Source: Fomitopsis serialis (Eukaryota > Basidiomycota > Agaricomycetes > Polyporales > Fomitopsidaceae). From it: DNA of 64,000 nt. The notes under the pieces were generated by a model. That model was not told the DNA's origin, made no database searches, and worked only from the letters and a program-made list of their open reading frames with translations. Positions 23,012 to 34,414 of the stretch are shown here, piece by piece. The position numbers and the translations under genes were made by a program. Numbering within the stretch: position 1 is the first letter of the stretch; every line of letters begins with the position of its first letter. The stretch spans positions 84,758-148,757 of the forward strand of contig NW_025955061.1 of assembly GCF_022376445.1 (NCBI RefSeq). Reading direction: 5' to 3'.

Positions 23012-24667
23012 ATGGTAACGGCACTGAAGAAGACAGTGGTCGTCCTTGGGTTGTCATACGGAGGTGAGTGACTCAGGGAACGCCGCTACATCTACCCCAC
23101 TCACCCTTGACAGGTGCGCATGCTGCGCGCACTCTCTCGCAGCGGCTCCCCAGGGGCTGGCGCGTCGTCTGCATCGACCGAAACACACATTTCAACCATC
23201 TGTATGTCCTGCCACGATTTGCCGTAGTCCCCGGGCACGAGCACAAGGCCTTCATCCCGTACCAACCCATGATGACACTCCACGACCCGACGCCCGTCGC
23301 CGAGACCGTACTCCTGCATGCCCACATCACGTCGCTTGCGCCCAACTCGCTGACGCTCTCGCACGCGTTCCCCGAGCACGGCATTGAGGGACCGGAACGG
23401 AGACTCGACTTCGACTATGCGCTGTACGCGCTCGGAAGCCACCTGCCGGCGCCCATCAACCTCTGGGGGCCTGTCAGCGACGACCCGGACGTGTTCGCTG
23501 TCACGAAGAGCACGGTGCAGGACGTCGTAGGCAAGCGCCAGTCGCCCTCCGGTGTGGCCGAGGGGAAAGGCTCTGCGTATCAGGGGACGAAGCCGGAGGC
23601 GATCAGCTGGCTGCAGCGGTTCGGGGAGCGAATCAAGAGTGCGTCGAGTATTCTTGTTGTGGGTGGAGGACCTCTTGGCGTTCGTGAGTACTTGCATCCT
23701 GTTCAAACATCTGCGGCCTGCTCACATCTGCTCAGATACTCGACGGACATCAAGGAGAGGCACCCGTCGAAGCACGTCACCCTCCTCCATTCTCGTACAC
23801 AGCTTCTACCAACCTTTGTCAAGGGCATGCACGACGAGATCGTCTCTACACTCACCGAACTAGACATCCCCACCATCCTTGGCGACAGGCTCGATCTCGC
23901 CTCTGTCAAAGAGGGCAAGACAGTGATTAACCCGGACGGAAAGAAGGAGCGCGTCGTCCGGACAGTGAGCGGACGAGAAATCCGGGCCGAACTCATTGTA
24001 AGCAGCTTCAACATGAACCTAGACTAAGCTTGTACTCACATCTTCCGCCCCAGCTTTTGTGCACGGGCCAGGTTCCCAACACAGGTCTCATGGCTCAAGC
24101 AGTTCCCGAGGCGGTCATCTCGGAAGGCTTTAAGAAAGGCCAGACTCGCGTCGCCCGGACAATGCAAGTGGCGGTGCCCGCTCCCTCGCCCAAGTCGCAC
24201 GGCATCGACTCCGTCCGAACAGTGCTCAACGGGCTCAGCCTGTCAGACAAGCGCGCTCAGAACGGAGACAAACCAGTTCATCTACCATATCCGAACCTCT
24301 TCGCCGTCGGTGACGCGGTGGACGGGTTCGGCGCGAACAACGCGGGGAGGAACTCGTACTACATGGCGGAGGTGCCGTGAACAACATCTGAAGCTCATCG
24401 AGCGATCAGAGGCGGGAATCAAGTCGGGGCTCAGCTCGACCGATACGAGCCCGGTCCTCTTCGAAGGCCATCAAGATCTCGCTGGGGATGGTGAGCACAT
24501 CCTGTCCAAGCGCATCTAACAGTAGGCTGACCGCGGGTGTGCAGCGCAAGCAACTCGTTCAGAACGAGGAGGGGCAGGCCGTGACATCGATGGACGGCGT
24601 GGAGGACCTGCACGCGCCGAGCATGTGGGACCTTTACGGCGTGAGCACGGACGACATGCACCGGTGA
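23012..24667 (+). CDS. AIF2/AMID-type FAD/NAD(P)H oxidoreductase
   Basis: This is a pyridine-nucleotide-dependent flavoprotein of the apoptosis-inducing-factor 2 group, which oxidises NAD(P)H and reduces quinones. MVTALKKTVVVLGLSYGGAH holds the N-terminal Rossmann motif, split by an intron. Then come HFNHLYVLPRFAVVPGHEHK, an internal NAD(P) motif SSILVVGGGPLGV, LLCTGQVPNTGL and the FAD-binding end YPNLFAVGDAVDGFG and NNAGRNSYYMAEV. The conserved C-terminus (KAIKISLGM, RKQLVQNEEGQAVTS, SMWDLYGVSTDDMHR) is present but the frame breaks four times between 24373 and 24465; each break is mended by one G or C. The TGA at 24665-24667 is used as the end. Confidence 0.85.
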
Positions 24668-25322
24668 AATGACGCGCGGGCACGTTGTTCGCGATCGCCG
24701 CCGTTCTTAGACGGTCTCTGCTTGTTTGCGGACATACGACTGCCGGGTGTGTACGATAGACAGCAACCGATGTGGCTGGTTCGGTCGGAGTATGTGTGGT
24801 GGATTGAGTTGCTTCTGGGCAGTGCGCGCGACGTGCTCATGGATGTGGTAGGTCCGTTGTGGTCGAGCGAGTTATTCATGCGACGGTCTGCACGCATCGT
24901 CTTCGTCGAAGCACACTCGGCACGTTCGGCTTTGCACGGGCTGGAGATTGTCTATCCCAGTTTGGAATCGCCGTCTCTGCGCCTCTCTTCTTTCAGAGAC
25001 TACCCGCAGTTGTCCCAGCACTCGGCGACCTACAGCAATGCGTACGTGGACTACGACCGACACGTCGACTTCGTCGAAGGGGAGGGAAAGGTCGCCTGAC
25101 CAGCCGACGCTCTTCCACGCACACCTCTGTGCGGCCGACATGAAGTGCTTGCGAAACCGTATCTACAAGTTTGGGCGCGGTCCGTCAACCAACAGCAATT
25201 TGTGCTCGGTCACCGAGGTCAGCCTATAAGAGGGGTCGCTCGAGGGTAAGCAAGACAGGCGTCCATCACCGCGACAACCTACACACTGTATCTTTGCTCA
25301 GCCGCTCTCCAAGTTATTCAAT
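24668..25322. other. Intergenic; promoter of SMP copy 2
   Basis: This 650-base spacer lies between the AIF2-like stop and the SMP copy 2 start. No supported gene is present. Confidence 0.5.
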
Positions 25323-25681
25323 ATGCCATCTTTCGGATCCCGTACCAGTAAGCATCCCTGTCCCCTCGCTGAGCCACAGACACTGACCTGTACCCTCTAG
25401 CTGGTGGTGCCGCTGGCGCCAAGACGACCCCGAGCGATGCATCGCGCATCCAGTCCACCCAGGTAGGTGAAGGTCCACTGGTATCACCATCGCTCTGCTG
25501 ACGTGCACCATCTTCGTGGCTGTCAGGCGAAGTCCGGTGGCGACGTGGCAAGGGCGGCTTCGCTGCGCGCGCCCAGGGCGCTGCGGCGCGTAACGCTGCT
25601 GCCGGGGCTGCGACCCCTGCGACTCCGCCAACCAGTTCGACGGCGGCTCCGGGCGCGAAGGCTGCCAAGGGCGCGAAGTAA
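25323..25681 (+). CDS. Small SMP-domain protein, copy 2 (one-base frame break)
   Basis: The start at 25323 reads MPSFGSRT, an intron, TGGAAGAKTTPSDASRIQS, TQ, an intron, then AKSGGDV. It has the same three-exon layout and intron phases as the copy at 20.6 kb. In the last exon the frame goes wrong at GACGTGGCAAGG (about 25,547). With one more G it reads GKGGFAARAQGAAARN and ends GAKAAKGAK with TAA at 25679-25681, matching the paralogue. A missing G in a GGG run is the likely reason, so the gene is probably intact. Confidence 0.75.
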
Positions 25682-26282
25682 ATGCCGAACAGCGGTTTGC
25701 TAGATGCTGTGGGCGCATCATGTACCTGGTACTGGATCGCACACGAGTATAAATGAATGAAGCTGTCCATGTGTCTCACCTCCATTTGCGAGACGACGCG
25801 GCTCAGAGTGACCTGGTCCGTATGTCTCGGCGCGAAGCTGTCCATGCAGGAGAGCTGGTTGGCTTCGGGTCATGTATTATGTTTGTTCGAACGACGTAGG
25901 AGCAGTGAGAAGACTTTAGGTCCAGAACCGAGGTAAGTATCAAGGCACAACAGCTCGTCCGTCACCACGTTGAAAACGTGGCACCAGCATACTACGAGCG
26001 GGAAAGGAACCCAAGGTCAGCAAAAGTAGATCCAACGACGTACACACTGCTAGTAACTGCAGTCATACACACGCACAATGAACAAGCAGAAGCAATCCAG
26101 TATCCGGTACATACAATATGACAATGAGTTCTATGATACAAACTATGTGTAGTCGGTGACAGTATGGTGAGAGTTGTGACAATGCGACGGGACTACTGTC
26201 AAGAATCAGCGTCATTTCCTGACACGAGTAGAACACGTCTGGCTTACCATGAATGAAGGTATAAGAGCCAAGCAACGGCCCA
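25682..26282. other. Intergenic before the paralogue array
   Basis: This 600-base spacer between convergent genes (SMP copy 2 and family copy A) holds no recognised feature. Confidence 0.5.
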
Positions 26283-26972
26283 CTACTCTGACCAGTGCCG
26301 CCAACCCCAGTAATCGCCAGCAAGGTGCCACCGAGGTGGCCCTTCGACCCCGAGGGCTGCCCGGACGCTCTCCACATCATCCTCGTCCGGCAAGTCTTCC
26401 CGCTTCAAATCGAAGTTGGTATAGACTGCGACCAACAATCGTGTATCGTCCCGAGGACCCAGCATTGTCCACTCCAGCTGTACAAAGTCTTTGTGTATCG
26501 AGGGCCAATGCTCCTCCTTGAAAGCGGGGAACGAGCGTATGATAGAACTGATCTCGCTGACTTTCCCACCAGAGCGATCCAGCAGCTTGTGATCGCGTGC
26601 AAACTGGAATAGAGTGGCCCGCGGGGCGCGCCATCCGTAGCACATAGTAGGTGGTCTGTACGGAACGCTGCTCGTGGGTATGAGAAGTCGGGGAAGTGTG
26701 TCAAATGGCTCTAAGTTCTTCAGGTACGATGTAATCTAAAACCTTGTCAATGACGCCTTACAGCAATATTAATATGTGCAAGTACACAATACCTCGCTAC
26801 GCTTGGGCCTGGCTTTGTACGTGAAAGGGCTTTGCAATTCGCGTTTGGCGCCGGGTAGATCGAGACTGGGCAGTACGAGATGGCGGGAAGATCGCGCCTT
26901 AGGCGTCGGGAGAGAATGAGAGGATCTCGTCTTTGCTACGGGAAGAGAGTTAGAGGATTGTGCTTTAGGCAT
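26283..26972 (-). CDS. Array family, copy A
   Basis: Member of the unassigned small-protein family described in the summary. The start at 26972 gives MPKAQSSNSLP. The first exon carries LPSLDLPGAKRELQSPFTYK (consensus LDPPG...PFAF) and ends near 26,793. After an intron come LEPFDTLPRLLIPTS, PPTMCYGWRAPRATLFQFA, VAVYTNFDLKREDLPDEDD and GVEGPPRWHLAGDYWGW. About 190 residues, no signal peptide or membrane segment, no linker insert. It is divergent with copy B, with a shared promoter motif at 27169. Function unknown. Confidence 0.7.
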
Positions 26973-27168
26973 CGCGGACTCGAAGTCAATGAGCAGGTGG
27001 AAGTCTGTTGCAACGGCCCGAGTGAGGTTGCAAGTACTTAGATCATCGTTGCGCGTGGCCACGTAGAGGTCAATGTCTCACCTTCAAACCTGGACCGATT
27101 TTTATCTTTGTCAGGAAGTGTGCACTTAGTAGGTGTCAAGGTGACGACTTGCGGTCGGCCACATCTGA

Positions 27169-27179
27169 GATCTGAGATC
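27169..27179. promoter_or_regulatory. GATCTGAGATC element between copies A and B
   Basis: This 11-mer sits inside a TCTGAGA direct repeat (27164-27180), about 197 bases from each of the two divergent starts (26972 and 27377). The same element (GATCYGAGATC) lies at similar distance upstream of copies D and F. Confidence 0.45.
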
Positions 27180-27376
27180 TGGATCATGCGTCGCGGAACT
27201 ATTCTGAACGAAACATAAGTACCAAAATGGGATGATATTGCCTCCATTGTTCGAATAGCCGACGGGGTTGAAACGTCGATTCGGATGCCCCAAGAGTGGT
27301 CTCGACGCGCGTTGGAACATCTTTCCATCTCAGTACCATCTACTCAGAGCCGTAAGCCAACCCAAGTTCAATCAAG

Positions 27377-28123
27377 ATGATTGTGGACCACTTCCCTCAT
27401 GTTGATGCGCCTGGGATGATTCGTCCGTGTCTTGATGTCCCGTTCGTGCCTTATCAGCGTCCGTTGAAGAGAGCGGTACGTACCAACGTTAGATATCCGT
27501 GCATTTGGTCTTCATTCAGTTCCTAGGATGTCAAGAGGCTTGCAGAAAGCGAACCATTCTCCTCCCTGCCTCGGAGTCTGATCCCTGACGAATCAACCGA
27601 TTTGGCACCGCCCGTCATGCACTTCGCATTGGAGATGGTGTACGGAGCCCTCGTCGCATATGCCATAGAGCGAGGCGTGGCTGTCTACTACCCCCGGACG
27701 AAACCGACGGCCAGTACGACTCAGACGTCGATACCGATTCCGTGGACGAGCCAGCCCACCAGTCGCGAAGACTGCACTTGACGGAGAGGCCACCGTCGAC
27801 CAGGGTGGCGATACCGGCAGGCAGCCGAAGAATGCCGAGGTTGACGTCGGCGCGAGCATGGAGAGGGGCTTGCAGGCAATGGTGGAAGACACGGGTGCAC
27901 AAATCTCGATGAATTGCTCCGGATCGCATTTGGCACCCAACGCTCGGTAGCGCGCCAATACTCACTGATCGTCTCTTTCTACACCAACTACCATCTCGCA
28001 AGAGACGACGTGCCTAAGACAGGAGAGATCGAGAAGATGTGCGCTGTTCTTGGGACTGAGCGCCCTCCGGCGTGGTACGTTGACGGTTACAAGATCACCT
28101 GGGTACCGTTCAACCGCAAATGA
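27377..28123 (+). CDS. Array family, copy B (frame broken)
   Basis: Exon 1 starts MIVDHFPHVDAPGMIRP and carries VPFVPYQRP. Exon 2 opens DVKRLAESEPFSSLPRSLIP, then APPVMHFALEMVYGALVAYA and VAVYYP. The frame breaks near 27,690 (an acidic DETDGQYDSDVDTDS linker continues in another frame), near 27,770 and near 27,905. The end is intact: LIVSFYTNYHLARDDVP and TERPPAWYVDGYKITW, with TGA at 28121-28123. It belongs to the acidic-linker subtype with E and L. It is either a pseudogene or sequencing-damaged; three breaks make either possible. Confidence 0.6.
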
Positions 28124-28519
28124 TTTTGGAGCTAGAAGGACTGGTGCTGTTCAATGCATGTCAGTACATAGTATGTTACTCAAACTCGACGGCTCGAATG
28201 GATTGTGAATACTCATCGGTCAAGTATTCAATACTCACGCTGCAGAAGACGAGATACCAAGAGATACCAAGACGGTAGACGATGCGGAGCATGTACGATC
28301 GCCTGATGAACGCATCGAGCTCGTCCTCTGACTTCCGTAAAGAGCGTGACTATCATCTGGACTGGCAGTGGTCGGCTGCACTTGTTGACTCGAACTCTTC
28401 AGATGTACTTTGCAACCACATTCCCGTGCAACAGTACTAAGGAAGCACTGATTAGCAGTGGTCAAGCATGCAGCAACGACAGCTTACCATAACGTCAATG
28501 GTCACCATCCCGGTCTCAT

Positions 28520-29020
28520 AGTGCTCCGACCAGAGCCACTGGTGACTATCCAGATACCACTTCGGCGACCCCTACAATCCTAGACATTGCCGAATCCTCT
28601 CACTGATCGCCTCGTCCGGCGAAACATCGCGCTTGAATTCGGAATTAGAGTGGACTGATACGAGCAGCATTGACTGGTCCTTCATCCCGATGGGCGACGT
28701 ATAGAGCCGGAGGAAGTCCATGTCGATGTCGGCTACGCCGTCGACCCGGATCGTCGCATGTATGCTTCATGCATCGTTACAGTGAGAGAGAGCCGCATGC
28801 GTTGAAGCCGCCTAAGAATTTCGGTCTTCGCGTAGGCGAACAGGACCCTCTCCGGGGCCGACCATGCATGTATATCGACTACTGGGTATGAGGATGCGAG
28901 TGAGAGGAGATGACGGCGCAATGGCCTACCTCCGTCCACGCCTCCTCTCGCAAAACGCGAACGGGACGGTGAACGGGCAGCGTGTTCCCGGAGGGTCGAG
29001 CGAGCGCAGAGCGATAGTAT
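28520..29020 (-). pseudogene. Array family, copy C (pseudogene)
   Basis: The minus strand shows the exon 1 core LRSLDPPGTRCPFTVPFAF, then APERVLFAYAKTEILRR, LSLTVTMHEA, SPIGMKDQSMLLVSVHS, a degenerate FKRDVSPDEA and GSPKWYLD. Where copy J has ATG this copy has ATC, so the start codon is lost. The frame breaks in the CMVGPGE region, and a TAG follows the SGSTA codons and another precedes GSPKW. It is closest to copies I and J. Confidence 0.65.
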
Positions 29021-29512
29021 AAGAAAGGGGATGTTTATGCTAGTACCCTTGAATTAAGTAGAGGCGGAGCGGTTTGTCATGAACTCACAGATGCTGAATC
29101 GTCTGCGGACTACGCGATACGCGTTACCCGGCAGGTCAAGCTTCGAGCTCAAGGCTTGCTACTGAGAGCGACATGGCTTGATGAGGCTATCTGGTGCCGC
29201 AGCAGCATAGAGTAGCGTCTGACAGAGTCTTGTATAGCGTAGTAAGAATACAGCGTACGTGCAACTATATCTATGATACAAGATGCGTGAGGAAAAATGC
29301 ACGAGCAATCTAGGATGAGGGAGGAGGGTGGGCTGGCGACGTGTCAATACGAGAGCAGTCTGAAAGCGTGCAGTCTGAATCTGGGTATCCTCGACGAGGT
29401 ATGAAGGTGGCGCTAAAGATCAACCGTCAGCGCAAATCAGAAAGTTAAGGGCGACAAAAAGTAGGCTTACCCTGAAGCGGTGAGAAAAGGGGCGGAAAAC
29501 GACAGCGCAGCA

Positions 29513-30125
29513 TCACCAATACGACCACCGCCAGTCCATACCATCCAAGAACCACCTCGGGGATCCTCTGAGATCCAACGCTTTCCGTATCAGCTCGATA
29601 GCATTGTCCGATGGAAGGTCCCTCCGCTTCAGATCGTAGTTGGTGTATAACGATATGACGAGCGTTCTGCGCTCCATGCCGCCAAGAAGCGTAGAACGTA
29701 ACTCGAGCAAAGTGTCGGGGATCAGTGCGCCGCATTTCTTGCTGATTACGCCCAACGCTCGTTCCATGGTATCGAACTCGCTGAGTTCGCGACCATATTG
29801 TCTCGTCAGCTTATGCGATCGTGCATAGTCGAGGAGCAAGTCTCGAGGAGCGAGCCACGCATAGCGCATGACGGGTGGCTTGTATGCGAGTCGACGGGAA
29901 GCAATGAGGGCACGGGGTAAGGTGTCGAAGGGCTCTGCGGCGACTATATAACCCTCAACCTAATAGAGGTCAGTGACGAATTTCAATCAAACCAATCAAG
30001 ACATTCACCTGATCGTATCTTGGCCTAACTTTCGTGAATGCAAAGGGCCGATGAAGCTTGCGTTTAGTGCCCGGCGGATCGAGAGTTGGAAGGTCGATGG
30101 AGTGAGTGGAACGATGTTTCTGCAT
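29513..30125 (-). CDS. Array family, copy D (intact reference copy)
   Basis: The start at 30125 gives MQKHRSTHSIDLPTLDPPG, then TKRKLHRPFAFTKVRPRYDQ. After an intron of about 50 bases comes VEGYIVAAEPFDTLPRAL, then PPVMRYAWLAPRDLLLDYAR, SHKLTRQYGREL, LVISLYTNYDLKRRDLPSD, ALDLRGSPRWFLDGMDWRW and a stop at 29513. The frame is open throughout. About 185 residues, soluble, no known catalytic motif. It is nearly identical in many blocks to the damaged copy G. Confidence 0.7.
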
Positions 30126-30316
30126 GATATGATGGTGCTGCTTTGAGAGTGTATGATCGTCAATGATCGAGGGAAGGGGTTGCACACTGCTGAGGGCAGA
30201 CGCAGACTGTGATGGTTGAAGTCAAAGGGCTGGCAGGTGGCTAAGACATGATGCAACCGTGGGAATCGTGGCCAAGTCCCACGTCGCGTGATCAGGGAGG
30301 AGCCGACAGGAGCCGA

Positions 30317-30327
30317 GATCCGAGATC
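30317..30327. promoter_or_regulatory. GATCCGAGATC element upstream of copy D
   Basis: It lies 192 bases upstream of the copy D start, in CCGAGATCCGAGATC. It matches the elements at 27169 and 35210 except for C in place of T at one position. Confidence 0.4.
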
Positions 30328-30853
30328 GCATTGTGGTTGATCCGATGCAGACGGTTCGCAGTTGGATCCTTAATCTAGTTATTGGATCGCGGCCACCGCT
30401 GCCTGCTGGCAGTCGCCCGCACGCCCGACCTCAGGCTATACCGAACACTGAACTTTCGCCAGACTGGCTGCGGCCAAGTCCATATACCAAGAAGGGAGTC
30501 CCGGAACTGCTTTCGAGTCCGACGCACAGCGGCTGGTAGCCGGCGACATGCCACTGGCACGCCTGGCCCCTGGTGGGCTCTGAATCATCGGTTTGAGTAC
30601 TGTATCTCGTTCAAGGTTATTGCTGGGTTATTGTGTCTTTCTTCGTAACGCGTTTCTACCTAAGCTCTTCACTGCTTCATGTCATATCCCCGATTACTAC
30701 TGTGCTGGTATGTTACACTAAACTTATACTCGAGGAAAATCGGCAATTATAATACATCGTCGCTCTGCTGTTTAGTGAATACGTATTTGCGGGCGTAAAA
30801 ATGAAACAGAACACTTCGGGAAACCTGTCAAAGAAACTGTAATGTACAACACA

Positions 30854-31857
30854 CTACACTTGCACCGGATTGTCACCACCCCCAGCGGCAGCAATGCCAC
30901 CATCTCCGTCGACCGTAGCGGAAGAATTGGCAGCATTTTGACGTTGGGGTCTCTCCTTACGTAGCTGCAGACCACCACAAGCACTATTTTTTGCGGTCGT
31001 CCACCACCGCTTGAATTCGATGCTGAAGTCGGTGTGCTCCTCGTTCAGGAGCATATAGACCTTGCTCTTGTACAATGCAGTGACGGCTGACCCGCTCGGC
31101 GCGCCACGGTGGGCCTTTTTTCGCCCATACTTGATGACCATGAAGTGAATGCCGATGTGGCACATGACGTACACAAACGTATGCTCCTTGAAAGTCCAGA
31201 GAGCTAGTTGCGCCTGTTCCGAGACTTGCGCTCGCATGTCCGAGAACGCCATATCCAAGTCAGCTGGGTCGACAAGCCTTGTGGGCTCGCCCGGCCGCTG
31301 GAACCGGTCACCATAGGGCTTGAGCTCATGGATAAAGAGGAGCCGCTGCCATGGCTTTGAGGGGTCATTCGGCGTCAGGAGTGTGGCATAATCGGGAGTC
31401 CTCCGACGATCCCTGTCGCGGCGCTCAGTACCGGTAGTTGCAGCCGACGCGTGAGTGGAAATCGCGGATTGGGTTGAGGCTGCGCTGAAGCCGGAGATCG
31501 ATTCATAGCCCAATCCCACCACCGGCGCCATGCTTCTCGTGCGCCTGTCTGTGCAAGAGTGTGCAGTGAGCTTCTCGATCACGCCACAAGGGTAATATGA
31601 GTTATACCTGTAATGTCCGGGACATCGAAAGCGTCGGGAGGAATTGACATCAAAAACTGCGCAACCGACTTGATACGATAGCCGCTAGGCCCATTTGCGG
31701 AAGTTCGTAAGCCCGCCCAATCCAAGGAACTCTGGAGGAATGGATGATGGTGAGCTTCGAGCTCATGGTCCAAGAGCTCTGCGCCGAGACGACGGATATG
31801 CGTCATCTCCTGGTCGTGCTTGGTCTCGACGCTTCGCGGCCAGTTGGTCGGAGACAT
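30854..31857 (-). CDS. P1: unassigned protein with PD-x(n)-ExK-like signature
   Basis: The start at 31857 reads MSPTNWPRSVETKHDQEMTH, then ELLDHELEAHHHPFLQSSLD. An intron from 31607 (exon 1 31608-31857) joins phase 1 to DRRTRSMAPVVG. The core is RRTPDYATLL, 16 residues, RLLFIHELKPYG, then QAQLALWTFKEHTFVYVM, CHIGIHFMVIKYGRKK and YMLLNEEHTDFSIEFKRWW. PD...hExK resembles the nuclease-fold PD-(D/E)XK signature, but catalysis is unproven. It is paralogous to P2 at 41.4 kb, with the intron at the same point. Divergent with copy E. Confidence 0.65.
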
Positions 31858-32556
31858 CTTGGACGGGCGTGGGGTCGTGAACGAGGGTAGAGGCGAATAG
31901 GCTTCTGGGGGTCGTCGACTCGGAGCCTGAGCCTTAGGTCGGCCTGTGTTTGCACACGAACGGTGTTTATATTCCACGACGTGACTTGGCCACAGGAAGC
32001 CACACCACAAGCCACACAAGTTCCTGATGAGCCACTGCCATCAAGAACGGGCTTCGCACCAGATCCGCTGGAGCCATAATCCGCGTATCGGTCGCCATCA
32101 GTTCATATTCAAGGAGGCGATGCAGCCTTTGTTCGCTCGAAATGGATCTATTCATAATATTCTGCCGTGGTCGCTGTGGTAGCAAAGCTCAGTGCGCGAT
32201 TAGGAAGGACTTGCGAGGCATGCCGCATGGTTGCTGCCTGCGGTGACCAATCACCGATATCCGTTGTCTATCAGATTTTATGATGCGCACCTCGTGTATC
32301 AGACAGAGAAATTCCTCGGAACAGACCACATCAGTGAAGCCCGATAAAGACGACCATAGACGATGAACAACACTTACCAAATTCGTGAGATGGTCACGGA
32401 GCCACACCTGGATCAACGATTTCCCGTGGCTGTCGGAGGAGAACAATGGGCACATAGTAGCATATAAGGTTTGAGGTCTGCCCAGCAACGCTCCTTCCGC
32501 TGTCAGCACACCCTTACCATCGTACCGACGTCTGCTCCTCTCGAGACTAGAACAGT

Positions 32557-33474
32557 ATGGATACAACCGCTGAGTGGAGGCTACCGACTGTCGACACGCC
32601 GGACACAGAGCGGAACGATCTGCTGCCTCGCTTTAGGCCGACAAGGCGACTGATGACAGGCAAGGTGCGTACTAGTGACCTCTCGCCGACGACCTTCATT
32701 GACTGATGACTTCTGTATCGTCGCAGGAGTTCGAGGAGATTGCAAATAGCGACCCACTTACTATCCTCCCGTGGATCCTCGTTCCCGATGGGATCGGCGA
32801 CTTAGCACCACCTGTCATGCAGTACGGGATAGACATCGTACCGGAGATGCTCGTCGCGTACGCGGTTGAGCACGACATCGTTGCTTACTACGACGAGTCC
32901 CCGACGTGTTCTGAGTTCGAGTTCGATGAAGATCAAGACGACGACGACGAGGAAGATCAGGGCGAGCCTGAACAGGACGGCCATGACAGGATCAGCAGAC
33001 AACCAGCACGAGCTGGTCAAGAAGGATTCCGAGGACGATGAGCATACGGACGGGCAAGAGGGACCAAACGAGAAAGGCGAGGAGGCTGAAAAGGTCGACG
33101 CAGAGCAGGAAGAAGAGGACGAAGAAGACGAGGAGGAGGAGAATAAGTTCCGCCCCCGTCCGATGACCGACCGTCCGCGGAAGACACAGCCCGAGATCGA
33201 TAGGATTGAGAGCATGCAGAACGCTCTGTACGCTTTGATCAGGGAGATGGGCCTCTGTATCCCCTTGCGTCTGGTCAAGTTCGCTCTTGGTGTCCAGCGG
33301 CTCGCAGTGCGTGATACGTCTATGATCGCGTCGTTCTACAGCAACTATGACCTGAAGGCCAACGACCTGCCGAGGACGGAGGATATCGAGAAGTTGCGCA
33401 CCGCGGTCGGATCCCAACATCCGCCAGGGTGGTACTTGGATAGGAGCAACCTTACTTGGGAGCGTTACTACTGA
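32557..33474 (+). CDS. Array family, copy E (acidic linker, one frame break)
   Basis: Exon 1 is MDTTAEWRLPTVDTPD, ending LLPRFRPTRRLMTGK. Exon 2 opens EFEEIANSDPLTILPWILVP, then LAPPVMQYGIDIVPEMLVAY. A very acidic linker follows, with a run of Glu/Asp at 33,100-33,145. The end reads MIASFYSNYDLKANDLPRTE and HPPGWYLDRSNLTWERYY. The frame shifts by one base near 32,985, inside the linker (GHD to SADNQHELV). Divergent with P1 about 700 bases away; the same pairing recurs as copy L with P2. Confidence 0.65.
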
Positions 33475-34414
33475 TATGTAGTCTGTTCACTACGTGTACA
33501 TGTCAGGATACCATGTTTCATTGTTCCCAAGTACTATGATCTCACGCACTTCACATTACGTCTTCTGCTCCGATTGTCTTCTGTATTTGTACCGAATGAA
33601 GTGTGATACATGTCTGGATGCCTTCCTATCAACCATAATGTAATGAGCAGCGTAGTGCATGAACTGAGGGAGCAAAATGTTCATACCATTTGACAGTAGT
33701 ACCCGCACAAATTACCCGGGCCATCGTTGAGTATGATGTCCACGGTTTGAGAGAGGCAGAGCTTGCCGAGTGCTCAGTTGACTCGACTTGATATTAGCCA
33801 GAGCCGGACTTGGCGGTAGTAGTGTTAATCCATCTATGCAAGAAGTCATGCGGACGTCATCGTACTAGGGTATGCTCTCGAAAGATTTGTTGGTCTACAA
33901 TAGATCCACAACAAATCCAGAGTCAAGTAATTACCTTGCCAGTAGACAACACAGCGCCTGCGGGGTGATTGCGAACAGGAAGCAGGTGTTCCGTCCAGGG
34001 AGGGCAGAACGATAGTACCAGTAGTAGAGACGAGGTTCCTCTGTATAGTTGTAGCTCGTAGGACACTAGAATGCTCTGTGTTAGTATCATCGGGATTTGG
34101 CAGTATATGAACATTACAGTGTGCGTTTGAGCGCAGTCGAGCGAGGCTCGGTAAAGCGAGACAGCAGGAAGCTGTGCCATAGTATGTAGAATACAGAGCG
34201 TACACAAGGTGATATCTATAATACATTGCAGCTGCATGGAGATGATGGACTAGCGGCGTCACAATACGAAAGCTATGAGAGCAAGGACGATGCGGGTATC
34301 ATCAGAGATATGAACGCTACAATTGCGATGAATCGCATCAGCGTATAGCTCAATTAAGCACTGCTGAGATTGGGCGCACCTCGAGGTAACCAGCGAGAGT
34401 TGCCATCCTCGGCA

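Noticed and set aside
32802..33278. Ser- and Phe-rich minus-strand frame
   Set aside because: It is the reverse reading of the acidic linker of copy E (Glu codons give Ser/Phe on the other strand).
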